Source: Saposhnikovia divaricata (lineage: Eukaryota > Streptophyta > Magnoliopsida > Apiales > Apiaceae). Taken from it: a stretch of DNA of 64,000 nucleotides. Shown one piece after another: positions 46,550 through 57,954 of this stretch. Positions within the stretch are counted from its first letter, which is position 1; each line of letters starts with the position of its first letter. Where the stretch lies: assembly GCA_036435485.1 (NCBI GenBank), contig CM071595.1, positions 9,414,001-9,478,000 on the forward strand. The letters are read 5' to 3'. The translations under genes were made by a program, and so were the position numbers. The notes under the pieces were generated by a model. The model made no database searches. It saw nothing but the letters and a program-made list of their open reading frames with translations, and had not been told where the DNA came from.

Positions 46550-47060
46550 AGGACTAACAATCTCGAGAGAAGGTATGTGAGCAACTGTGAGAAAGCCTGC
46601 TCCTCCTTGTTCACCATTTATTGTGCGGAACTTATCACAGAAATTTGAAGGCATTGTGTTAGAATATAATATAAAGATTCAGTTTAGCCTTTCTCTAACA
46701 CCTCAAGGTTTTAGAGTGACTGATTACTTAATACATTGAGTCTGAAATTAATGTTAGAAGGGAATTGAGGAATACAAGTCCTTCTGGAAGCTCCTTCAGC
46801 TTTGAACAGCTAAGTATACACAATTCGGATAAAATGGGTATGCTTCCTTCCTCCACCCTCCGTTTCACTAAAGTTACGGAGAAATTCAACTGAAAAAACG
46901 GAGAGTTTTGGGAAACCTGCGACTGAGCACATCATTTCGTTATCCATAAATGTCTAAATACTTGAACTGAGCTCAGTCAATGTAGTAATCTTCTTGAGTG
47001 ATGGCATTAGGCCTTCCTCTAGGCAGGAGTCCCATAGTGTTAAGCCGGTGATACTCGGAT
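46550..47060 (-). pseudogene. Second NLR 3'-end fragment, more decayed
   Basis: Minus strand: LEEGLMPSLKKI-like, EMMCSVAGFPKLSVF, a frameshifted EGGGRKH stretch, a FDKFRTINGEQGG-like piece and AHIPSREIV. These match the last LRRs of the intact CNL with frame breaks and a solo LTR at 46657-46733. It is older than the fragment at 44986. Confidence 0.75.
46657..46733 (+). mobile_element. Small solo LTR (TRIM-like)
   Basis: It starts TGTTAGAATATAATATAAAG. CATTG flanks it on both sides (46652-46656 and 46734-46738). The same start and the AATTCAG...CCTTTCTCTAA words occur around 51776 and 52296-52330. An alternative right edge (…ACA) is possible. Confidence 0.5.
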
Positions 47061-47405
47061 TTTAATGATACAACCGAGTACAATTGAATTTTTATGATTA
47101 TAACCTTGAGTTTTTGCAAAATATAAGGTGAGACTTCAGTGGTTTTTGAAGTGCTTTCACCTGACCATCTATACAGAGTAGTCATTCCTTTCACAAAATC
47201 ATAAATACAGAATCAATCATTGTACAAGAAAAATAATGATCATTTAAGTAAAACTGTAAAACAAAGATTGAAGATGTGCCACTCTGTAAATATCAGTACT
47301 TATGAGATGAACCCGCGTTTGTACAGTACAGCTCATTATCAAGCTAGGGTTCATGTAACTCATGATTACACTATCCATTCAATAAGTAAGAAAAATAGAA
47401 TGAAA
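47061..47405. other. 3' flank of the intact CNL
   Basis: The segment near 47285-47340 (ATGAGATGAACCCGCGTTTG then TACAGTACAGCTCATTA) resembles 44905-44945, the flank of the NLR fragment there. The duplications therefore included 3' flanking DNA. Confidence 0.5.
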
Positions 47406-50400
47406 TTATTCAGTTTCAAGAATCTTGAGGGAAGGTACGTGAGCAACTTTGTAAAAATCAGCTCCTTGTTCACCATTTTCTGTCCGGAGCTTATCACAGA
47501 ATTCTAAAGGCATCCAGGTTAGCACTAAGGTTTGAAGCGAATTCAGGAATTTCATTCCTTCTGGAAGCTCCTCCAACTCAGAACATCCGACAATCGCCAA
47601 AACGGATATAACGGGCATGCTTCCTTTCTCCACCCTCCATTTTACCAAGTTGGGGAGGAACTCAAGTGTAAGATTGGTGAGTTTTGGGAAACCCGATGCT
47701 GAGCATATCATTTCCCTCCCCAAAAATGTTAAAATATGTAAATAGAGGTCACGCAATGTAGCAATCTTCTCAAGTACCGGCATCGGGTCTTCCTCTAGGC
47801 CGGACTCCCATAATGATAAGCGGGTGATACGAAGAGAAAATACATCCATATGAGTAGGGAGAAGTTGTTGCGATTGCTGCTCAAACAGTAGAGCAAACTC
47901 CGGGAGCTCGCCACTTATTTCTAATCGTTGAAGGTTGAAATTAAATTTCCACAACTTTCTCAACATATCTTCACTTTTTTTTAAGGCTTGATCACGTGTA
48001 GAAATAGAGAGTTCCAAGTACTGGAGACACGAAGATGATGACAAGGCTATAGCTGCCAAATTTTCCATCATCTCTTCCATATCATAACAACTAACTTGTA
48101 GGGTTAGTTTCTGAAGACTGATTAAAATCGGTAGATCCTTAACCTCACACCAGTTCGTATCAAAATTTTCTAGTGTCTCTAACTTGCTCAAACCAATAAA
48201 CCGTAGTTTTGAGTTTTTCTTTATGCCCTTAACTCCTAGTGATGGTAGATACAAATGTCGCAAACGTCCCAACATACTAAGAATATTTCTTGACAGCCAT
48301 GGTGGAAAATAAATTTCCAACTGTCTATCTAAATTTAGAGTTTCTAGTAGCATCAATTTTTGTATGGATGGAAAAATTTTCAAATGAACATCACTTACCC
48401 TAAGATATCGTAAGTAAACAAGGCTACCTAATACTCTTCCAAGATTAATACGAGAAAGGGACCATGGAACAATTAATCTAATATCAACCTGTACCACCAA
48501 AGATAAAACTCGTAGACACCTGAAATTGGCAATATGTGACCCAAGTGCTGGCGGCAAACTTCGTGTTCCAGACTTATTGAGTAGTAACATTGATCGATAC
48601 CTTTGCTGATCGGCTTTCTTACCAAAGTAGTGATGTTTTTTACTTTCATTTCCATCATCAAAATGAACTACAAGTTGTCGAGTGTTAGAGTACCTGAAAT
48701 CCGCTGAAGCACTAAGATGAGAATCAGTTTTTCTTTGAAGATCAATTACTTTGAAGAATTCTTCTGCTTCCGCTTGGAATATAGATAGATCTCTCATAAG
48801 GTCATGAAGTGAACAAGATTCGAAATTTATAAATGATTTCACATCATTAAGCCTCACTTGAACCATATTCCTATGGACCAGTTCCCCCAGATATGATTCA
48901 GCTACTTGCATCATTGTTTCTCCTTCCCTCCTTTTGTCACTCGACAGTATAATTCCTTCCGCGATCCATAACTGATATAAAGTCTCTGCATCTATACTTT
49001 CATCTTCATTATATTTACCTAAATATAGAAAGCATGGCTTCAGCTGAAGGGGTAAGTCATCATAACTCCAAACTAAAACCTCGGATATTTGGTTTTGATA
49101 CTTATCTCCAAATCCTCTACCCCTGTTTCGCGATGAGAGACTATCAGTATATACCTTTTCCCACTCTATTAACGAAGGTTTTGTTACAAGAATTCCACCC
49201 AACATGACTATAGCTAGTGGAAGACCGCAACATTTTTTAACCATTTCTCTTCCCAATTCTTCCATCCTTTTAGGATCTCTGGTTATGTCTGTAATACAGT
49301 ACCACATTAAAAAAACAGAACTAAATAAATGTATAAAAGCATAGAAGCGTACATAATTATCAGCTAGGCCCTCTGAATAAACCAAGGAAATAAAACACAA
49401 TTAAGAGATAGTTTTGCTATTAATATTATTGAGTTTGCTTACTTTCTTCATTTACTTTCCTGAACAAGTCACTTTTAGTCGGTAAGTTTCTAGTACCTTT
49501 GTGTTAATTACAGGTAAGTTTCCTTAACAGGCATCCCAAATCATGATAACAGTATTACAGGTTTCTACTTGACTACACTTTGCACTTTCAATGGTTTCGA
49601 TGTCTTATGATCTAGCATGCTATTGTATCATCGTTGTCCAATCAAGATTTCTTTTCTTGAAATGTACATCACGTCTAAAATTATATTCATAAATTCAAGT
49701 AAATTACATACCTAGACAATCTCCTCCTTTAGGAAGTGCTTTCAACTTAAGTAGCTCCCAACTTTCGTCTAGGTTTAGAAGTACTGGTCGGTGTACGAAT
49801 CCATTTGGATTTGCATGCTCAGCAACATTATCATTACGGCTTGTAAGCATTAATCTGCTTCTTGACTTTTCAGCTGGAAACGCTGCTTTGAAAGAATCCC
49901 AAGCATCAGTTGACCATATGTCATCCAGGACTATCAGGCATTTTTTGCTTTGCTGGATTTGTAGCAAATTCTCCACTAACTTGTCGTCGTCCCAAGTAAG
50001 GATTTCCTCTTTCTTCTCATGGATGAGACATATAAGAATTCGCTGCAACGCTTGTTTTCTTTGCCACTTTTGTGAAATAGTGACCCATGCTAAACCAGCA
50101 AAGCAAGTCTTTATGGTGGAATGATTGTATATTTTTTCAGCCAGAGTCGTCTTCCCCAGGCCTCCCATTCCACAAATCGAGACAATCTTGTAACAATCAT
50201 CACTTTCATTCACCAAATGTCCAACCAAGAGATCAACATCTCCATGAAACTCAACAAATATCTCTGGTTCAGGAGTAGCGTAAGTGTAAAATCGCTTTAG
50301 CTTCCCAGATGTTCCATTTGAAGAATTTGATGATCCCGCGGATTCTAATGTTGATATAATCTTATAATCACCAAAGCAATCGTAGACAAGAGACAACTTC

Positions 50401-50717
50401 TTTTCTATCTCTTTGATCTTCATTGAGTACTTAATTGCTTGTTTCGTTCTGTTTCTTTCACCAGACGAAGAAGCTTTGAGAAGATAAGTTTCAACAACAT
50501 GTTCAGCATTGTAGGCCAAGTCTCGTATGTCCGAAACCAAAATGCGTATTTGGTTTTCACTTATCCTTGAATCCGCATCTCTCAAGAACGTCTTCATCCG
50601 CACGAGCTGGGTCACCAGTCCTTGAATTTCATCTCTCAGTCCTTGAAAAAGTTGAGCTTCTTCACTCAATAAATCAGTGAGCCTTCCAACGACAATTGAC
50701 ACAACTGTTTCAGCCAT
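47406..50717 (-). CDS. CC-NBS-LRR (CNL) disease-resistance protein, 962 aa, two exons
   Basis: Exon 1 is 50717-49712 and exon 2 49288-47406, GT-AG, 2889 nt in one frame. The start is the MAETVVSIVV methionine shared by the other copies, not the in-frame ATG 13 codons upstream. Domains: N-terminal coiled coil with AEHVVETY (71-78); NB-ARC with P-loop GMGGLGKTT (183-191), kinase-2 LIVLDDIW (261-268), LMLTSR (289-294), GLPL (357-360), CFLY (421-424) and LHD (496-498) in place of MHD; then LRRs to the end. The layout and the LHDLMRDL motif point to the RPP8/RPP13-like group. CNLs bind ADP/ATP and trigger defence when an effector is sensed; the target is unknown. This is the only copy here with all parts in frame. 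Confidence 0.93.
49289..49711 (-). other. Intron of the intact CNL
   Basis: A 423-bp phase-1 intron in NB-ARC between kinase-2/RNBS-B and GLPL. Its position is shared by all copies and helps locate the deletions in the broken ones. Confidence 0.85.
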
Positions 50718-50913
50718 TTCGATTTTTTCTTTCGTATATTCTTTGACAGAAATCAAGCATAAATGTAGTTGAAATGTGAAGAGCCTAGAGACTAGTTATT
50801 ATAGTTGATAATGTTGTCATGAAACCAGGGTCATGCTTTTTTTTTTTTGAAACCAGGGTCATGCTTGGAGGCTCAGACCGCTGGATGTATTCTCCAAGTT
50901 GATGTTAAAATAT
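50718..50913. other. Upstream region of the intact CNL
   Basis: Contains a short direct duplication GAAACCAGGGTCATGCTT (about 50821 and 50850). No TATA box stands out clearly. Confidence 0.4.
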
Positions 50914-51217
50914 TACTCCTTCCGTCCCTCTTTAGTTGGCACATTTGCAAAAAAAATTAGTTGGCACATTTGCAAAAAAAATTTGTCCCTAAATAGTTGT
51001 CACATCCCTTGTTCCAATACATATTTTTACCAAATTTTCCATATATACCCCTTTATTTCTAATACCAATGTTTGACTTTATATTTAATATACACATTCAT
51101 AACTCTTCATTTAATGTTAAGATTAAGGACAAACATGGTAACAAATTACATAATTAATTCTTTCTTAATATGTGTATTTTTTGCAAATGTGCCAACTAAA
51201 AAGGGACGGAGGGAGTA
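50914..51217. mobile_element. Stowaway-type MITE upstream of the intact CNL
   Basis: TA-flanked. The left end CTCCTTCCGTCCCTCTTTAG and the right end CTAAAAAGGGACGGAGGGAG are nearly perfect inverts, and GTTGGCACATTTGCAAAAAA has an inverted match near the right end. It is 304 bp, about 200 bp from the CNL start, so it could affect its promoter. Confidence 0.85.
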
Positions 51218-51600
51218 TTAAAAAATTAAAATTTATCTAATTTACCATGATTTAAGCACTTAAAAATAAATTAAATATAGATGATTGATGCTAAAAAAAA
51301 AGTATAATTTGTTAAAATAATCTACTCTTATTTGTGGGTTAATAATAGGACGTGGTTTTTACAAAATATGATGTGGCCAACTTGCCATGTGGGCTTTTCA
51401 AGTGGTTTTTGAAATGAAATGCTTCAACTTGACATTTGTAATCTTTCACGGGTGCATGAATGAGCCTGGGCGGCCACCTGCCAGGCAAGACCTCTGTTTT
51501 TCAATAAAATGATTGAATTGTACAAACTGAACTCTAATTTGTTTTTCAAGAAGAATTAATGTTGTTTATTAGAACATGAATAAGAGTTAATGTTTTTCAG
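51218..51600. other. Intergenic region between two NLRs
   Basis: No gene. AAGAATTA(A)TGTT(G/T)TT-type words repeat near 51550-51610. Confidence 0.4.
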
Positions 51601-51605
51601 GAAGA

Positions 51606-52330
51606 ATTATTTTCGTAAATTAACATGGTATCATGGTCTCGGAGGTTTGAGCTTCGATTCTTTGCGATCCCCAATATTCTAATATTTAATATGGACACGA
51701 AGACAAGTTATGTTTCAAAAATTGGCGTCCATTATTTACTCTCAATCCAAAAATTGGTTTTCGAGTAAAGGGGAGTGTTAGAATCTATACTCTTTATTAA
51801 AAGTAGAAACCCCCTTTAAATGGTATGCCCTTTATACCGCGATATGCACGGTATGCCACTAAATATTAATTAATTTAATTAATTAAAATTGTAATATTTT
51901 ATAATAATTTAATTTAATAATGAAATTATATACTATGAGTTTATTAACTAAAAATTGAAATAAATGTCATGAATATAGTATCAAATGGAACTTAGGACTC
52001 CTTTAATTAATAAAAAATCAGAAATATAGTATTAAATAGAACTTAGGACTCCTTTAATTAATATTTAAAAGTATCTATAATAGATTAATAATAAATTCAA
52101 TTAATAATATAGCTACTCTTATATTATATTACCAGAATAAAGTTATGTAAATTTAATTAATTAAAATAACGATATTAAATATTAATTTAATATTAAATAT
52201 TATATTACAACTTGGTACTTCAAGATTTTATTTTATTAAAAAAAGTTAAAAATTAAAAATTTAAGATAATTTATTACGATCCGGTTATCGACTAGTAATA
52301 TAAAAATTCAGTTGGGCCTTTCTCTAAAAT
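51606..52330 (+). mobile_element. Remains of a small LTR (TRIM- or Copia-like) element hit by a Helitron
   Basis: TGGTATCATGG near 51626 looks like a tRNA-Met primer site. AAAGGGGAG followed by TGTTAGAA at 51770-51783 looks like a polypurine tract and LTR start. The LTR continues after the Helitron with TAATATAAAAATTCAG. The LTR start matches the solo LTR at 46657. No coding sequence is left. Confidence 0.45.
51784..52295 (+). mobile_element. Non-autonomous Helitron that lost its 3' hairpin
   Basis: The same family as 39059-39584: start TCTATACTCTTTATTAAAAG, end CGATCCGGTTATCGACTAG before a T. Compared with the other copy, the bases that form the terminal hairpin (GTGCTTCGCACG) are missing. 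It also carries a short internal duplication around ACTTAGGACTCCTTTAATTA. Confidence 0.82.
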
Positions 52331-52662
52331 TGGTTACTTAAATTAATGATGATAATAGTAAAACTTATTCTGACTAGTTTAAAATCTAAGATCATGATTG
52401 TGAACTGGACTTGATTGAGTTGCAGTTTGAGTTTGATTTCTCAAATTTCCGAATTCGACAATTCAGCGATGGTAAAATGGTGTAAATTCTAAAAGAAATC
52501 CGATTTCGGGTTCCAAAAAAGACAATTATAAAGTGTGCTGATCAGCAAAGTTCCCTCAAAGCATCATGTAACATCTAACAGTTTGAACATTAAACCAAGC
52601 ATAGTTCAAGACCAAAAACTATAGAAAAAATGTAAAACGATGCAATATTGAAGCACAACAGT

Positions 52663-55614
52663 TTAATCAATGTCGACAATGATGGAATACTTGGCACCCT
52701 TTACCACTCTAAGCCTTGAATAGAAATCTAAAGGCATTACTTCTACTCGTAATTCTTGTAGGGAACGGAGAAATTTGAATCCTTCTGGAAGCTCCTCCAA
52801 CTTTGGACAGTTTCGAATCATCAAATGTGTCAGAACAGGCATGCTGCCTTCCTCCACCCTCCATTTTATGAAGTTGGGAAGATTCCTCAGAACAAGGCGT
52901 ATAAGTTTTGGGAAACCAGTAGCAGAACACACCAGTTCTTGTCCCATAAATGCTCTTCTATGTAACAAGAGCTCACGCAACGTTTGAATCTTCTCCAGTA
53001 CTGGCATTGGGTCTTCTTCTAGGCCTGACACCATTAAATGTAAGCGAGTGATATGAATTAAGGATACATCGATATGAGTACTCTGAAGTTGTTGCTTTTG
53101 CTGCTTAAACAATTGAGCCAACTCCGGGAGTTGACCAATTACTTTTAATTCTTTAAGATTGTATTTATGATCCGACAACAACTTTCTCAAGATATCTGGA
53201 CCATTTCGTGACCCTAGATCACATTCACAAATAGTGAGGACCAAGTACCGGAGACATGAAGCTGTTGAGAAGACTATAGCTGTTAAGTACTTCATCATCT
53301 CTTCGACATCATCATAACAATTATCTACTCTTAGGACGAGTTTGTGAAGACTGGTTAATTTCGGTAGATCCTTAAGCTCACACCAACTAGTATTAAAGTT
53401 CTCCAGTGTCTCTAACTTGCTTAATCCAACAAGCCGTAACTTTGATTTCTTCTGTAAGCTGTGAACTTTCCAATCTGGTAGATACAAATGGCGCAAACGT
53501 CCCAATTTGCCCATGATATTTCTTGACTGCCATGGTGGAAAAAATATATCATTCTGTACGTCTAATTTGAGTGTTTGTAGGAGCACCAAGTTTTGTATCG
53601 ATGGCAAAAGCAATAAATTAGTTTTCCTTACACTCAGATATCGCAAGTAAACAAGGCTGTTCAATACCCTTCCAAAATTAATACGAAAAAGGGTACCGGA
53701 AAGAGTTTGTTTATCAAACTGGACTTCTTCCAAAGCAAAAACTCTTAGTAACCTAAAATTGGCAGCATCTGACCCCAGCACTGGTGGCAAACTTCTCGTT
53801 TTAAACTCATTGAATAGTAACACTGATCTATATCTTTGTTGATTGGCTTTCTTGCCAAAGTAGTGATTAGCTTGTTTGCCTGTATGTCGCTCATCAAAAT
53901 AAACTACGAGTTGTCTAGTCATGTCAGCAGACCTCATGTCCACAGAAGCCTGAAGATGATTTTCTCCTTCTCGAAGATCAACAACTTTGTATAAATCTTC
54001 CTTCTTTGCTTGGTTCAGAGATAGTTCTCTCATAAGGTCATGAAGAGAACAAGATTTGAACTTTGTAAGAGATGACTCCACATCGTTATATTTCACTTGA
54101 ACCATACTTTTATGGACCAGTTCCCCCAAATAAGATTCAGCCACTTGCCTCAATGTTTCCTCCTTAGTTTTGTCACTTGACAGTACCATTCCTTCTGCGA
54201 TCCATAACTGATATAAAGTTTCTACTTCTATCCATTCGTCTTCGTTAAATTTACCTAAATAAAGAAAGCATGGCTTCAATTGAGGTGGCAAATCATTGTA
54301 ACTCCAAACTAAAACGTCCAATAATTGACTTTGATAATTTTCTCCCAGTCCTTTACCCCTTTCCAGAGATGACTTAGCATCATCATGTACCTTCTCCCAC
54401 TCTATCAAAGAAGGTTTTGTTACAAGAATTCCCCCCAGCATCACTATAGCTAGTGGAAGACCGGCACAATTTTTAACCAGTTCTCTTCCCAGTTCTTCCA
54501 TCCTTTTAACATCTCTGGTGATGTCTGTAACAAAAACAGGAATCAGAAGCTATACTTTAAGATAGGGCCGGTATCCTTATGTATATAAAGCTTTTCAAAT
54601 TCGGAACATTACTGATAAATATAAATAAGTTATCTGAAAAAATAATCGATAAGCAGCACATGAGTAATGCAGTTGCACGATACTTATGATTTTCAAAAGT
54701 ACCAATATAAGACTTCACAATATCTGGCTAGTCCCTTTACTTAATGTAAAGAGTACATAGACATTCAAATAGATAAACTACTAATTTGATTGAGAGTGAC
54801 TGTAAAAGATCTTTCTGTCTCCCTTAACCGTAAGAAGTCACTTCCATATAGTCAGTAGGATTTCAATATGCACTGTTTCGCAAGTTTCCACTTCACTAAG
54901 TTTTTAACAGATTGCAGTTTAGGAGTGCTTCATTGGATTTTCGAAGTCTGTAAATTTTAATTCACATGTATTCAAATCAGTTCAGTTATGCAGTTCATAG
55001 GATATAGTAAATGAAACATAATAAATGCACGTCGAATATCATTTACCTAGAGCATCCCCTCCTTTGGGAAGTGCTTTAAACTTTAGCAGCTTCCAACTTT
55101 GTTCTGGGTCTAGACATTCTGGTTGGTGAATGAGTCCTTTTGGATTTACATGCTTAGCAACATCAACTTTGCGACTTGTAAGCATTAGTTTGCTTAAGGA
55201 TTTTTCAGTTGCGAAGGCCTTCTTTATAGAATCCCATGCATCAGTTGTCCATATGTCATCAAGGACTATCAAGCATTTTTTCTTCTCTTGAATTTGTAGC
55301 AGATTCTTCACTAGCTTGTCAACATCGAAAGTAAGAATTTCCTTTCTCTTTTCCGGGACAAGACATATAAGAATTCGTCGCAACAATTGTTTTGCTTGCC
55401 ACTTCTGCGATATAGAAACCCAAGCTAAACCAGAAAAATATGTCTTTATGGTGGAATGGTTGTATATTTTTTCAGCAAGGGTCGTCTTACCCAAACCTCC
55501 CATTCCACAAATAGAAATAAGTGGGTAACAATCATCACTTTCATTCACCAAATGCCTGACCAAGCTATCAACGACTCCACCAAATCCAACAAATATAAAT
55601 TCTTTATGATCTTC
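52663..55614 (-). pseudogene. NBS-LRR gene lacking the coiled-coil domain
   Basis: Exon 1 is open from 55614 to 55047 and exon 2 from 54524 to 52663, GT-AG, one frame of about 810 codons. It begins with a VGFGGVVDSLVRHLVNESDD segment (given here once), then the P-loop GMGGLGKTT, LIVLDDIW, LMLTSR, GLPLAIV, CFLYLG, LHDLMREL and full LRRs. A TAA at 55617-55615 lies just upstream and no coiled-coil exon is found in the next 800 bp. The first in-frame ATG is the Met of the P-loop. The C-terminus also differs from its relatives (ends KYSIIVDID). It is probably a 5'-truncated pseudogene; expression from another start cannot be excluded. Confidence 0.82.
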
Positions 55615-55674
55615 TTACTTGACAGAAACGAAAAATGTAGTGAGCAGCTAATGAGTACTATCAGTTTTTATTTT

Positions 55675-55893
55675 TGATAATGATGGAATGGAAATTATGA
55701 GCAATCGGTTATCACAGTTGACTTTCGAATAATTTTGTGATAATGATGGCATAATAATTAAGAGCATGTGTCTGCAAAGTTCAGCAATCGGTTAGCTCAT
55801 CGCTAGTTGACTTTCGAATTATTTTCTGATAATGATGGCATATTAATTAAGAGCATGTGTGTGCAAAGTTCTGCAATCGGTTAGCTCATCGCT
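55675..55893 (+). repeat. 89-bp tandem repeat upstream of the truncated NLR
   Basis: TGATAATGATGGCAT starts at 55738 and 55827, period 89. A shorter first copy begins at 55675. The units include AATTAAGAGCATGTGT and GCAATCGGTTAGCTCATCGC. Confidence 0.85.
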
Positions 55894-56450
55894 ACATGAC
55901 AAAATCATTCTGCGTCAAAGGGTCAGATTATCTCTGAAGTATCAATCATACACCGGCAAGCAGGGGAGGAGCCATGTTGTAACAGTGCTAGGCCTCATAT
56001 ATAGATCATTTTCCACTACTTGCAAGCTTGCACCAGAATATATCTACTTTCAAGAAATTAATTTATTATTAAAGAAGAAATACATTAATCGTTTGGTTGG
56101 TATGAACACTTGTTCAAGATTTATTGAATGTCAAGTGTATCAGATGCTTTCTCTCTATGCTTAAACTTATCAAAGGAGATCATTTCAGAAACAACCAAGA
56201 CCCTTTCAGAAACAGAGAAAACATATGATGTACTGGATGATAAAGCATCGATGATCAAAAAGAGAACAATAAAAAATATTATTACTTTTCAAAAAAATAT
56301 CTTGCATGATCACACAGAAGAATGCATCTTCTATAATGAAAAATAATTAATCAGATCAGAAATAATACATGGACTGAAAGTCGTCAAACAAGAACTTAAT
56401 AGTTGGAGCTCTAGAATGACATAAAGTAACTGACAGTACAATTAACCAAA
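55894..56450. other. Intergenic region
   Basis: No supported gene. Short open frames here lack codon structure or family resemblance. Confidence 0.4.
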
Positions 56451-56879
56451 TCACACAATGCACTTCCAAACCATGGCAACAGCCATGCAAGGAAGACACA
56501 GCAGAAATGCACATGCCCCAAAGCAACCAGCACAGCAGAGACAGCATATTGTGATTTCCGGAATAGGATTCATCGAACCATCTCTGGTGAGGTTCCTTAC
56601 ATCATCTGGTACTTGTTTAGTCTTAGTCTTCACTTCACCAGGGCTCACTACGTTTGCTTCTAAAGTTTCTGTATCTTCATCAATACCTCTGCTCATTGGC
56701 TCGACTACTTGATTTGTCAATTTTGTTTCTGACAATTCTTGATTAATATCATCTTTCTCTGGCTTCAAGATATTGGCCGTTGGTTCGGTTTCTTCTTCAT
56801 TAGTAAAAATCTTTGGTTGAGATGCTGCTTGATCATTATCTCCTCCACCTTGCTCAGTTGAACTCTCCAGAGAAGACAT
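56451..56879 (-). CDS. Small protein with a cysteine-rich hydrophobic C-terminus, 142 aa, function unknown
   Basis: A single open frame starts MSSLESSTEQGGGDNDQ. Residues 1-105 are polar and acidic (many E, D, T, S, Q) and look disordered. Residues about 106-142 are ITICCLCCAGCFGACAFLLC then LPCMAVAMVWKCIV, about 35 apolar residues with nine cysteines, ending at the stop. This suggests a C-terminally anchored membrane protein, possibly with S-acylated or metal-binding cysteines (inference). I do not recognise the family; it recalls short plant cysteine-rich transmembrane proteins. A TATAAAA on the minus strand at 57037-57031 may be its TATA box. The clear domain split speaks for a real gene. 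Confidence 0.6.
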   Translation of the reverse strand: MSSLESSTEQGGGDNDQAASQPKIFTNEEETEPTANILKPEKDDINQELSETKLTNQVVEPMSRGIDEDTETLEANVVSPGEVKTKTKQVPDDVRNLTRDGSMNPIPEITICCLCCAGCFGACAFLLCLPCMAVAMVWKCIV

Positions 56880-57640
56880 CTTCTATCAGAAAACTAAGAT
56901 GAAGTCAATCTGATTAGACAACTTCTCCGTTTGTTACTAATGCACATTGCACATCATCACTACTATTATTCGTATATAGTAAGATTAGCAAACTGCAGAA
57001 CAAAATGTTGCTTATGAAATCAGTCTGTGATTTTATAATATAACTTCTCAGCTCCAGGGTGTACCTTGAATTGTTCAAAGTAGTCACAAATTTGTTTTTA
57101 AATAGTCAACCTTCTTTTGGTTTTTGTACTTTAAATTATATATTTAGGATTATTTATTAACTATCATTATTAAAAAATTAAGAAAATTGTATGCATCTGT
57201 TTGTTCTCAACTGGGCAGTGTAGTAAATACAAATAACAAGTGATCACAACCACCATGAACACCTCATTGGTGAAGCATGGGTTTCGACGAATATTTTATG
57301 GTACCGTGTTAGTTAATGAACAACTTTTTTAATTAATAGTTCATTAATTGAACTATTAATGTATTTTTATTTCCAACAATACCCTTATAAAAATAATTTA
57401 AAACCGAATTGAATTTGGACAGTTTATTGTGAAGTAATCCGATAACTAATAACGGTTCTTATGATCTCTTTTAGTGTTTGGTATTTGTTGATTCAGACCA
57501 GATAACTATTATTAATAATTGAATGTAGCATCAAAATAAATACATGTCATTAAATTATTTAATCAAAATAATATGATGAATAGTTTTATTTAAAAAAAAT
57601 TTGAAAATAGAAATTTAAGATAATTGATCATTTAAAATAA
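56880..57640. other. Upstream region of the small protein gene and AT-rich DNA
   Basis: Includes a TATAAAA candidate at 57031-57037 (minus). Otherwise nothing is recognised. Confidence 0.4.
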
Positions 57641-57644
57641 TTGA

Positions 57645-57681
57645 TCAAGATCCGTGCTTCGTACGGGTTATTGGCTAGTAA
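57645..57681 (+). mobile_element. Helitron 3' end
   Basis: GATCCGTGCTTCGTACGGGT followed by TATTGGCTAG and T matches the termini of the Helitron copies at 39.58 and 17.94 kb. A matching 5' start was not identified upstream. Confidence 0.65.
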
Positions 57682-57709
57682 TAACAAAATACCGAATTTG
57701 GTTACTACT

Positions 57710-57954
57710 AAATTCGGGGTTCGATTTTTTACAACTACATAATTATACAAGATTTGTTTACTTTAATTTGTTTTTAGTTTCACCTCGGGTTCGATTCCTT
57801 ACAACTACATAATTATAAAGATTTATTTACTTTATTTTTCTAACATTATCTCGGATTCGATTCTCTATAATTACATAATTAAATAGTGTATTAATATTTT
57901 AATTCCGGCTCGTATTCAATCTGTGCCCGTGCTTCGCACGGATTATCAGCTAGT
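57710..57954 (+). mobile_element. Helitron 3' part with internal tandem repeats
   Basis: Three diverged copies, about 68 bp apart, of a unit with TCGG(G/A)TTCGATT and ACTACATAATTA, then CCCGTGCTTCGCACGG, TTATCAGCTAG and T. It directly follows the previous Helitron end. Confidence 0.6.

Noticed and set aside
50718..50756. Upstream in-frame ATG as the CNL start
   Set aside because: The other copies start at the MAETVV/MAEAIV methionine, and the 13 extra residues have no counterpart.
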